In this document: one piece after another, positions 5,829 to 12,378 of the stretch | How the letters are laid out: every line of letters starts with the position of its first letter | Position numbering within the stretch: the first letter of the stretch is position 1 | NCBI GenBank assembly: GCA_903911165.1 | Contig: CAIWCQ010000300.1 | Location: 1 to 13,571 of the forward strand | DNA: 13,571 nucleotides | Direction of reading: 5' to 3' | From: an uncultured Actinomycetes bacterium | GTDB taxonomy: Bacteria > Actinomycetota > Actinomycetes > Mycobacteriales > Mycobacteriaceae | The notes under the pieces: generated by a model | Database searches by the model: none | Told to the model about the DNA's origin: nothing | Seen by the model: the letters and a program-made list of their open reading frames with translations, nothing else | Translations under genes and position numbers: made by a program

Positions 5829-7460
5829 TCAGTTCGGGGTTGCGCCGGCCTCGGCCGCATTGCGCGGACGGCGACGACGCCGACGTCGCGCGGCACCCTC
5901 GCCGGCAGCGGCGGACGACTCCGGATTCGCGGAAGCTGCTGCGGCAGAAGAATTCTCGACGTGGCCGCTGGAATTCTCGCCGCTTCGCGTGCGCTGCCGC
6001 GACCGGTTGCGGCTGGGCCGCGATGCATCGCCGCTGCCGGAGCGCGCCCGGTCGGTGGAGCTCACCCGGGTCTCACCCCGGGTCTCACTTCGGGTCTCAC
6101 CCCGGGTATCGCCGCGGCTCGGTCGCGGGCTGCTCGACTTGCGGGCACCGCCGATGGTGCCGACCGCGTCGGCGGGGATACCGAGTTCTTCGTAGAAGTG
6201 CGGAGAGTTGGAGTAGGTCTCGGCCGGATCCGGGCGGTCAAGCTTGAGTGCGGTGTTGATCATCGACCAGCGCTCAAGTTCGTCCCAGTCGATCAGTGTC
6301 ACGGCCACACCGGTCTTGCCGGCCCGGCCGGTCCGGCCGATGCGGTGTACGTAGGCCTGCTCGTCTTCGGGGATCTGATAGTTGATGACGTGGGTGACGT
6401 CGTCGATGTCGATGCCGCGGGCGGCGACGTCGGTGGCGACCAGCACGTCGATCTCACCGGTGCGGAAGGCTTTGAGCGACTTCTCCCGGGCGATCTGGCC
6501 GAGGTCGCCGTGGACGGCGCCGACTTTGAAGCCGCGTTCGGCGAGTTCGTCGGACACCTTCTGGGCGGTGCGCTTGGTGCGGGTGAAGATCATCGTCGCG
6601 CCGCGGCTCTCGGCCTGCAGAATGCGACTGACCATCTCCACCTTGTCCAGGGCGTGGGCGCGGTAGGCGAACTGCTCGGTGGTGTCGTGGGTGGCCGACC
6701 CCTGCACGCCCTCGGCGCGGATGTGGGTCGGCTGGGTCATGAACGTGCGTGCCAGGGTGATGATCGGGTCCGGCATGGTGGCCGAGAACAGCATCGCTTG
6801 GCGCTGGGCGGGAATCTGACGCAGGATGCGTTCGATGTCGGGCAGGAAGCCCAGATCCAGCATTTCGTCGGCCTCGTCGAGCACCAGCACCGACAGCCCG
6901 CCGAGTCGCAGGTGGCCCTGCTGGGCGAGGTCGAGAAGGCGGCCCGGGGTGCCGACGACGACGTCGGCACCGGCCTGCAGCGACTCGATCTGCGACTCGT
7001 AGGGCCGACCGCCGTAGATGGAGATGACGCTCAGCGGGCGGCCGCCGTCGGTCCGAAGGTATTTGGCGGCACCGGCAAGGTCGTCGTGGACCTGCATGCA
7101 CAACTCTCGGGTGGGCACCACGATCAGTGCGCGCGGCGTTCCGTCCAGTGGGCGGTCCGCGGCGGCACCGGTGGTGATGCTGTGCAGCAGTGGCACGCCG
7201 AAGGCGAAGGTCTTGCCCATGCCGGTGCGCGCCTGACCGATCAGGTCATCGCCGGCTAATGCCAGCGGCAGGGTGAGTTCCTGAATCGCGAAGGCGTTTT
7301 CGATGCCCTGCTCGGCGAGTGCCCGGACGATCTCCTCGCGGACGCCGAGATCGGCGAATCGCATCGGAGGTTTTTCGACAGGGGCGGGTGGTTCGGCCCC
7401 AGTAGTTTGATCGGCCCCAGTAGTTTGATCGGTTGGCGTTTCTTCAGAAGAGATTGTCAT
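5829..7460 (-). CDS. rhlE: DEAD-box ATP-dependent RNA helicase (RhlE type, Rv3211)
   Basis: A 543-residue helicase that should unwind RNA duplexes using ATP, typically in ribosome assembly or RNA turnover. Ordered motifs: aromatic F35 and Q60 of the Q motif; motif I ARTGMGKT (77-84); Ia PTREL (116-120); TPGRLLD (171-177); DEAD (195-198); SAT (226-228); IV MIFTRTK (290-296); ATDVAARGIDI (342-352); and VI HRIGRTGR (372-379). After about residue 430 comes a disordered tail rich in Arg, Ser and Glu, with four [GS][DE]TR repeats and a run of seven Arg or more near the end, probably an RNA-binding extension. An N-terminal hexapeptide is duplicated (11-22). The ATG at 7460 has only a weak, distant GGAAAGG upstream. 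It leads an operon with the downstream propeller gene. Confidence 0.95.
   Translation of the reverse strand: MTISSEETPTDQTTGADQTTGAEPPAPVEKPPMRFADLGVREEIVRALAEQGIENAFAIQELTLPLALAGDDLIGQARTGMGKTFAFGVPLLHSITTGAAADRPLDGTPRALIVVPTRELCMQVHDDLAGAAKYLRTDGGRPLSVISIYGGRPYESQIESLQAGADVVVGTPGRLLDLAQQGHLRLGGLSVLVLDEADEMLDLGFLPDIERILRQIPAQRQAMLFSATMPDPIITLARTFMTQPTHIRAEGVQGSATHDTTEQFAYRAHALDKVEMVSRILQAESRGATMIFTRTKRTAQKVSDELAERGFKVGAVHGDLGQIAREKSLKAFRTGEIDVLVATDVAARGIDIDDVTHVINYQIPEDEQAYVHRIGRTGRAGKTGVAVTLIDWDELERWSMINTALKLDRPDPAETYSNSPHFYEELGIPADAVGTIGGARKSSSPRPSRGDTRGETRSETRGETRVSSTDRARSGSGDASRPSRNRSRQRTRSGENSSGHVENSSAAAASANPESSAAAGEGAARRRRRRRPRNAAEAGATPN
6065..6112. repeat. 12-bp in-frame repeat in the rhlE tail
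   Basis: Four units of 12 bp (cccgggtctcac and variants cccgggtatcgc, ttcgggtctcac) at 6065-6076, 6077-6088, 6089-6100 and 6101-6112 encode a tetrapeptide series of the form GDTR-GETR-SETR-GETR on the minus strand. The period keeps the frame, so copy number can change without breaking the helicase. Confidence 0.9.
7393..7428. repeat. 18-bp in-frame duplication near the rhlE start
   Basis: The 18-mer tcggccccagtagtttga occurs at 7393-7410 and again exactly at 7411-7428, with four bases of a third copy following. On the minus strand it encodes the duplicated hexapeptide DQTTGA in the disordered N terminus before the Q motif. Perfect identity suggests a recent duplication. Confidence 0.92.
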
Positions 7461-7588
7461 GTAGCGGCGTATGGCCTTTCCGTTGTCATTCCTTGTGCTT
7501 TGTCACGCGCGCACGAGTTCAGACGTTCGGAATGGGTGGCCCTGCTTTCGGGGCGGGCCCACTGCGTGCACGCACATTACCGCTCTTC

Positions 7589-7594
7589 ATCCTA
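7589..7594 (-). promoter_or_regulatory. Candidate rhlE -10 element
   Basis: Minus-strand TAGGAT fits TANNNT and would start transcription near 7582, leaving a leader of about 120 nt before the rhlE ATG. TAATGT at 7574-7579 is an alternative. No good -35 is seen with either. Long leaders are common on helicase genes under autoregulation, but that is only suggestive here. Confidence 0.3.
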
Positions 7595-7630
7595 CCCGCT
7601 GCGGGCTGATAAACCGATCCGCGTCGGCGC

Positions 7631-7636
7631 TACAGT
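7631..7636 (+). promoter_or_regulatory. -10 element for a leaderless ferritin-like gene
   Basis: TACAGT is followed by 6 nt and then ATG at 7643. There is no Shine-Dalgarno, so the first transcribed base is probably the A of the start codon. Confidence 0.55.
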
Positions 7637-7642
7637 GGCCCC

Positions 7643-8317
7643 ATGGAAGCGACGCAGCCGATTTCGCGGCAGACGGTTTCCGCCGACCACCCCGGCGTCA
7701 ATGAGTTGTTCGCGCTTCTCGCCTACGGCGAGGTGGCGGCGTTCTACCGGCTCACCGAAGAAGCCCGGATGGCACCTGACCTGCAGGGCCGCATCAATAT
7801 GGCGCGGATGGCCGCGGCTGAGATGGGCCACTATGACGTTGTGCGCGACGCCCTTGAGGCCCGCGGGGTGGACGTGCCGGCGGCCATGGCGCGCTACGCG
7901 TCGGCGCTGGAGCAGTACCACCGCCTGACGATGCCCAGCACCTGGCTGGAGGCTTTGGTCAAGACCTATGTCGGCGACGCCATGGCGGCTGACCTGTATC
8001 TGGCGCTTGCCGACTCGCTGCCCGACGAGGTGGCCGGGGTGGTGCGTGAGGTGCTGGCCGAGACCGGGCACTCGCAGTTCGTCGTCGCTGAGGTGCGCGG
8101 TGCGGTCACCGCCAGTTCGCGGCAGCGCAGTCGGCTGGCGTTGTGGTCGCGCCGCCTGCTCGGTGAGGCCATCACCCAGGCACAGTTCGTGCTCGCCGAC
8201 CACGACGAACTGGTGGACCTCGTGCTCGCCGGCGGGGGATTGGGTCAGCTCACCGATTTCTTCGACCGACTGCAGCACACCCACGGCGAGCGGATGCGCC
8301 AGCTCGGCCTGGCCTGA
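7643..8317 (+). CDS. MiaE-like / ferritin-like fold protein (Rv3210c-type)
   Basis: A 224-residue, mostly helical protein of the actinobacterial ferritin-like family related to tRNA hydroxylase MiaE. The spacing of possible metal ligands fits a four-helix di-iron bundle: E30 in LLAYGEVAAFYR, E60-x2-H63 in AAEMGHYD, an acidic position D112 or D117 in YVGDAMAADLY, and E140-x2-H143 in LAETGHSQF. Helix three offers aspartate where the canonical site has glutamate. The substrate is unknown, and tRNA modification in mycobacteria is inference from distant similarity only. ATG at 7643 follows a -10 by 6 nt (leaderless). It is divergent from rhlE and converges, 9 bp apart, on the MmpS-like gene. Confidence 0.8.
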   Translation: MEATQPISRQTVSADHPGVNELFALLAYGEVAAFYRLTEEARMAPDLQGRINMARMAAAEMGHYDVVRDALEARGVDVPAAMARYASALEQYHRLTMPSTWLEALVKTYVGDAMAADLYLALADSLPDEVAGVVREVLAETGHSQFVVAEVRGAVTASSRQRSRLALWSRRLLGEAITQAQFVLADHDELVDLVLAGGGLGQLTDFFDRLQHTHGERMRQLGLA

Positions 8318-8326
8318 CGATCGGGT

Positions 8327-8827
8327 CTATCGGTTACAGGTCGTGCTGATGCTGAAGGCAGTGTCGGCGGCGACCGTCGCACCGGCGGCGTCGGTGATCC
8401 AGCAGTTCAGCTGACTCCCGCGGCTGTTGGCGGTCACGTAGTTGACCGGCAGAGCGGGTGTCAGGGTCAGGGTCCACGGCAGCGTCACGTTCTCGAGGGT
8501 GCGCAATTCTCCGGTCTCGTCGGCGTAGACGACGGTGACCGGATCGTCGTGGCGTTGGTTGCCCGCCACCGTGTAGACGATCTGTCGCAGGTCCGATCGG
8601 GCGCGGCCGGCGGGTGCCACCGACTCGATGCGCACCGGGATCTCCGCCGCCGGGGGGTCGACGGTGGCGACGACGGTCCGGGTCGGCGGTGGGCTCTGCG
8701 GATCCGACGTGGTGGCCGCGCCGCCGGACTTGATGATGAACATGGTGGCGGCGACGATTCCGAGCAGTCCGATGACCGTCGCGGCGACCCGGGGCCAGCC
8801 TGCTTCGGTTCCCGCGTGGTCTCTCAC
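8327..8827 (-). CDS. MmpS-like single-pass membrane protein (Rv3209-type)
   Basis: A 166-residue protein with a single transmembrane helix at about 14-32 (VAATVIGLLGIVAATMFII), a Thr/Pro-rich linker and a C-terminal beta domain. The domain resembles mycobacterial MmpS proteins: a VVYTVAGN-like strand, a VTVVYADETGE hairpin, LPWTLTLT, and two late cysteines C142 and C164 that could pair. MmpS proteins normally partner MmpL lipid or siderophore exporters, but no mmpL gene is nearby. The frame is open upstream to 8959; GTG at 8827 is preferred because TACCCT lies 6 nt before it and the extension lacks sense for the family. Confidence 0.75.
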   Translation of the reverse strand: MRDHAGTEAGWPRVAATVIGLLGIVAATMFIIKSGGAATTSDPQSPPPTRTVVATVDPPAAEIPVRIESVAPAGRARSDLRQIVYTVAGNQRHDDPVTVVYADETGELRTLENVTLPWTLTLTPALPVNYVTANSRGSQLNCWITDAAGATVAADTAFSISTTCNR

Positions 8828-8833
8828 AGACCA

Positions 8834-8839
8834 AGGGTA
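8834..8839 (-). promoter_or_regulatory. -10 element for the leaderless MmpS-like gene
   Basis: Minus-strand TACCCT ends 6 nt before the GTG at 8827. No Shine-Dalgarno is present. The same hexamer precedes the gene at 12379. Confidence 0.55.
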
Positions 8840-8959
8840 GGAACGTCCCCGCGGCGGCCCGGTCCGCGGCGCGCGGGCCGTTGCCATGCTGTTACCGCAG
8901 CTTGACGCCTTCTTTGCCAAACGGTCCCGGCTGGCCGGAAGCCGCCTCGGACCGTCCAC

Positions 8960-8994
8960 TAGCCTTCAACACGTCGCAGCCGAACGGAAAGGGG
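8960..8994 (+). promoter_or_regulatory. -10 element and ribosome binding site of the DUF3107-type gene
   Basis: TAGCCT (8960-8965) is a candidate -10 with a start near 8972. GGAAAGGGG (8986-8994) is a strong Shine-Dalgarno 6 nt before the GTG at 9001 and decides that start over in-frame positions further upstream. This is one of the few clearly leadered genes in the window. Confidence 0.6.
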
Positions 8995-9000
8995 CCTGAC

Positions 9001-9243
9001 GTGGAAGTCAAGATTGGTGTCTCAGACAGCCCGCGTGAGATCGTCTTCAACAGCGCGCAGACGCCCGGCGAGGTGGAAGATCTGGTGCAGGCGGCACTGG
9101 CCGGCGCGGGTACGTCCGCGGTGCTGGCACTAACCGATGACAAGGGCAAACGGATTCTGGTGCAGGCCCCCAAGATCAGCTACGTCGAGATCGGCGCGGC
9201 GGATGTGCGCCGGGTCGGGTTCGGGATCGCGCCGGGGGCCTGA
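9001..9243 (+). CDS. Small DUF3107-type protein (Rv3208A / TB9.4-like)
   Basis: An 80-residue protein matching the mycobacterial TB9.4 family: MEVKIGVSDSPREIVFN, QTPGEVEDLV and a C-terminal SYVEIGAADVRRVGFG are recognisable. It looks like a small alpha/beta domain; function is unknown. It is about ten residues shorter at the C terminus than the M. tuberculosis protein as I recall it, and its last codons and stop fall inside a duplicated 18-bp segment, so the tail may have been shortened by that rearrangement. It converges on the TetR gene 27 bp away. Confidence 0.88.
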   Translation: MEVKIGVSDSPREIVFNSAQTPGEVEDLVQAALAGAGTSAVLALTDDKGKRILVQAPKISYVEIGAADVRRVGFGIAPGA

Positions 9244-9267
9244 GGCGTCTCGCGCCGGGGGCCTGAG
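9227..9267. repeat. 18-bp duplication spanning a stop codon
   Basis: The 18-mer tcgcgccgggggcctgag occurs at 9227-9244 and again, unchanged, at 9250-9267 after the 5-bp spacer gcgtc (period 23 bp). The first copy encodes the final residues and TGA stop of the DUF3107-type gene; the second lies in the convergent intergenic gap 3 bp before the TetR stop. Confidence 0.92.
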
Positions 9268-9270
9268 CCT

Positions 9271-9981
<711 letters not shown>

Positions 9982-9984
9982 TTA

Positions 9985-9993
9985 TGCCATTCT
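9985..9993 (+). promoter_or_regulatory. Candidate extended -10 for the metalloprotease gene
   Basis: TGC-CATTCT has the TGN extension and an A2/T6 hexamer, ending 6 nt before GTG 10000. No Shine-Dalgarno precedes that GTG. Confidence 0.4.
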
Positions 9994-9999
9994 GGTTCG

Positions 10000-11025
10000 G
10001 TGACCAACGAGCCGGGGCCGCACGTCGGTGGGCGTGTGCCGGTGCTGGGCAACGACCGCAATGAGCCGTTGCGGGCACTGCGCGATCCGCTGGCCGGCGA
10101 CCCCGGACGGCTCCGCTCCAACCGTGACCAGCACAGTCAGTTGCGAATGCAGAGCCCGCTGGGCCGGTTTCTGGCCACCTACGGGTGGCGCGCGTACGCG
10201 CTGCCGATCCTGATCGTGCTCACCGGCGTGGTGGCCTATCAGACCATGACCGGCACCTCGGTGCCGGTGGCCGAGGATCAGGTGAAGGGTCCGCCGACGA
10301 TCGGGTCGACCGGCACGACCATCATCGGCGCGCCGCCGCGCGGACTGACCGAGTTCGATGCCAACCTGCCCGCCGGCGTGCTACCCGCGGGCGGGCCATT
10401 CACCCAGGCCGGTGACAAGACCTGGCGGATCGTGCCGGGGACCACCTCGAAGGTGGGTGTGGGCTCGGCTAAGACGTTCACCTACACCGTCGAGATTGAA
10501 AACGGCGTCGACACGTCGTCTTTCGGTGGCGATGAGGGGTTCGCGCGGATGGTGACCGAGACCCTGGGCAACCCGAAGAGTTGGACCCACGACCCGCAGT
10601 TCGCTTTCGAGCGAATCGACGACCCGGCCGTTAAGCCCGACTTCCGGGTGTCGCTGACGTCGCCGATGACGGTGCGCGAGGGCTGCGGCTACGAGATCGA
10701 GATCGAGACGTCCTGCTTCAACCCGGTTTACGGACCCGATGCCGACCCGCGGGTATTCATGAACTCTGCCCGCTGGGTGCGCGGCGCGACGCCCTTCCAG
10801 GGCGACATCGGCTCCTACCGGCAGTACCTGATCAATCACGAGGTCGGCCATGCCATCGGCTACGTCACGCATGAACCGTGCGACCGCGACGGGGCGCTGG
10901 CGCCGATCATGATGCAGCAGACCTTCTCCACCTCCGACAACGACGCCGCCCGATTCGATCCCGAGTCGGTCAACCCGGACGGAAAGACCTGCCGGTTCAA
11001 CCCCTGGCCGTACCCGATCGCCTGA
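10000..11025 (+). CDS. Membrane-anchored zinc metalloprotease, DUF3152 type (Rv3207c-like)
   Basis: A 341-residue protein. A hydrophilic N terminus is followed by one transmembrane helix at about 66-84 (YALPILIVLTGVVAYQTM) and an extracytoplasmic domain. Near the C terminus is HEVGHAIGYVTHEPC: zinc ligands H280, H284 and probably H291, with catalytic E281 and a nearby C294. The sequence APIMMQQ at 301-307 could supply a metzincin-like Met-turn. Other cysteines (GCGYEIEIETSCF, KTCRF) suggest disulfides outside the cell. The substrate is unknown. GTG at 10000 fits a leaderless start; ATG at 10147 (residue 50) would give 292 residues, nearer the roughly 285 I recall for M. tuberculosis. It lies beside a divergent TetR gene and upstream of moeZ. 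Confidence 0.85.
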   Translation: MTNEPGPHVGGRVPVLGNDRNEPLRALRDPLAGDPGRLRSNRDQHSQLRMQSPLGRFLATYGWRAYALPILIVLTGVVAYQTMTGTSVPVAEDQVKGPPTIGSTGTTIIGAPPRGLTEFDANLPAGVLPAGGPFTQAGDKTWRIVPGTTSKVGVGSAKTFTYTVEIENGVDTSSFGGDEGFARMVTETLGNPKSWTHDPQFAFERIDDPAVKPDFRVSLTSPMTVREGCGYEIEIETSCFNPVYGPDADPRVFMNSARWVRGATPFQGDIGSYRQYLINHEVGHAIGYVTHEPCDRDGALAPIMMQQTFSTSDNDAARFDPESVNPDGKTCRFNPWPYPIA

Positions 11026-11033
11026 CGGGTTTT

Positions 11034-11078
11034 GCCGGTTCCGCCGGTTCCGCCGGTTCCGCCGGTTCCGCCGGTTCC
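11034..11078. repeat. 9-bp tandem repeat, five copies, between the metalloprotease and moeZ
   Basis: Five exact units of gccggttcc run from 11034 to 11078, followed by a partial gccg. A related word, gccggttc, occurs earlier inside the end of the metalloprotease gene (10991-10998), a possible seed. The array begins 8 bp after the stop codon, and its last bases form the outer edge of the inverted repeat at 11077-11143. Confidence 0.97.
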
Positions 11079-11143
11079 GCCGAGCGTGCGCAAAGTGCGC
11101 GCCCTGCGCGGCGCGTCGGTGTACCGACACGCACGCTCGGCGG
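11077..11143 (+). other. Branched inverted-repeat structure in the moeZ leader
   Basis: A perfect 14-bp inverted repeat, ccgccgagcgtgcg (11077-11090) and cgcacgctcggcgg (11130-11143), encloses two inner hairpins: cgcgcc/ggcgcg (11098-11103 with 11110-11115, 6-nt loop) and gtcgg/ccgac (11115-11119 with 11124-11128, loop tgta). Together they make a three-way-junction fold. Two U-G pairs (11075-11076 with 11144-11145) could extend the outer stem into the moeZ Shine-Dalgarno. No T tract follows, so it is not a standard terminator. Regulatory RNA, partial terminator or DNA operator are all possible. Confidence 0.7.
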
Positions 11144-11148
11144 GGAGG
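11142..11148 (+). promoter_or_regulatory. moeZ ribosome binding site
   Basis: GGGGAGG lies 5 nt before ATG 11154 and 14 nt before the next in-frame ATG at 11163, favouring the first. Its leading bases overlap the right arm of the 14-bp inverted repeat. Confidence 0.7.
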
Positions 11149-11153
11149 CGACA

Positions 11154-12341
11154 ATGGATGCCATGACCTTGCCGCCGCTGGTGTCCCCGGCAGCTGAACT
11201 CACCCGCGACGAGGTTGCCCGCTACGGCCGGCACCTGGTCCTTCCGGGCATCGGCAGCGACGGGCAGCGGCGCCTCAAGAACGCCCGCGTGCTGGTCGTC
11301 GGGGCGGGGGGCCTGGGTTCGCCGGTGCTGCTCTATCTGGCCGCCGCCGGTGTCGGCACGCTGGGCATCGTCGAGTTCGACGTCGTCGAGGAATCCAACC
11401 TGCAGCGCCAGATCATCCACGGCACCTCCGATATCGGCCGGCCCAAGGCGCACAGCGCGCGCGACTCCATCGCCGCGATTAACCCGCTCATCGCGGTGGA
11501 GCTGCACGAGACGCGACTGGACGCCGGCAACGCTGTCGCGTTGTTCGCCGACTACGACCTCATCATCGACGGCACCGACAACTTCGCCAGCCGGTATCTG
11601 ATCAACGACGCGGCCGTGCTGGCGCACAAGCCCTACGTCTGGGGTTCCATCGAGAGGTTCTGCGGTCAGGTCACGGTGTTCTGGGAGAACGCCCCGGACA
11701 CCCCGGACGGCGGGCGGCGGGGTCTGAACTTCCGCGATCTCTATCCGGATCCGCCGCCGCCGGGTGCGGTGCCGTCGTGCTCCGAAGGTGGCGTGCTTGG
11801 CGTGCTGTGCGCCTCGATCGGCTCGGTGATGGCCACCGAGGCGATCAAGCTGATCACCGGCGTCGGCGAGTCGCTGCTGGGCCGGGTGCTGATCCACGAT
11901 GCGTTGGCGATGAGCCACCACACCGTCGCGATCCGCAAGGATCCCCAGGCGCCGGTGGTCACCGCGCTGATCGACTACGACGCGTTCTGCGGGCCGGTCT
12001 GCGACGTCGCGGGGGTGGACTCGACGATCACCCCGTCGCAGTTGCATGACCTGATGGCGTCGGGGGCCGCGGTCGCCCTGATCGACGTCCGGGAACCTGC
12101 CGAATGGGCGATCAACCGCATCTCCGGCGCGGTGCTGGTACCGAAGCCGGCCATCGACTCCGGCGACGCCCTGGCCGGGCTGCCCCGGAACGCCACGGTG
12201 GTGCTCTACTGCAAAACCGGGGTCCGGTCGGCCCAGGCCCTCGCGGCGCTGCACCGGGCCGGATTCGGCGATGCGCTGCATCTTGGCGGCGGCATCGTGG
12301 CCTGGGCCCGCGAACTCGAACCCGACATGGCGATGTACTGA
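11154..12341 (+). CDS. moeZ: MoeZ, adenylyltransferase/sulfurtransferase with rhodanese domain
   Basis: A 395-residue two-domain protein, the ortholog of Rv3206c (MoeB1/MoeZ). It adenylates the C-terminal glycine of ubiquitin-like sulfur carriers (MoaD for molybdopterin, CysO for cysteine synthesis) and transfers sulfur to them. The E1-like ThiF/MoeB domain has the ATP loop GAGGLGSPVL (50-59), D76, the NLQRQ segment (82-86), D142 in IDGTDNF and conserved C209 in PSCSEGGVLG. The C-terminal rhodanese domain (about 300-395) has the active loop CKTGVRS with C353 as persulfide cysteine. The two zinc-binding C-x2-C pairs of E. coli MoeB are absent; only C279-x3-C283 is seen. This absence is typical of the MoeZ group. 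The start follows GGGGAGG. Confidence 0.95.
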   Translation: MDAMTLPPLVSPAAELTRDEVARYGRHLVLPGIGSDGQRRLKNARVLVVGAGGLGSPVLLYLAAAGVGTLGIVEFDVVEESNLQRQIIHGTSDIGRPKAHSARDSIAAINPLIAVELHETRLDAGNAVALFADYDLIIDGTDNFASRYLINDAAVLAHKPYVWGSIERFCGQVTVFWENAPDTPDGGRRGLNFRDLYPDPPPPGAVPSCSEGGVLGVLCASIGSVMATEAIKLITGVGESLLGRVLIHDALAMSHHTVAIRKDPQAPVVTALIDYDAFCGPVCDVAGVDSTITPSQLHDLMASGAAVALIDVREPAEWAINRISGAVLVPKPAIDSGDALAGLPRNATVVLYCKTGVRSAQALAALHRAGFGDALHLGGGIVAWARELEPDMAMY

Positions 12342-12365
12342 CGGTGTCCTGTCGTCGGCACGCCT

Positions 12366-12371
12366 TACCCT
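12366..12371 (+). promoter_or_regulatory. -10 element for the leaderless phosphotransferase-like gene
   Basis: TACCCT is followed by 7 nt and GTG at 12379, with no Shine-Dalgarno. It gives this gene its own promoter despite lying only 37 bp behind moeZ. Confidence 0.55.
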
Positions 12372-12378
12372 GGCCAGT

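Noticed and set aside
4698..7259. Very long plus-strand open frame (853 codons) across the propeller and rhlE genes
   Set aside because: It is the high-GC antisense shadow of two well-supported minus-strand genes; the translation is low-complexity and shows no domain.
11034..11078. PGRS-like coding repeat (GGAACCGGC units on the minus strand)
   Set aside because: The motif resembles Gly-rich PE_PGRS DNA, but there is no PE domain and only five units, in an intergenic gap.
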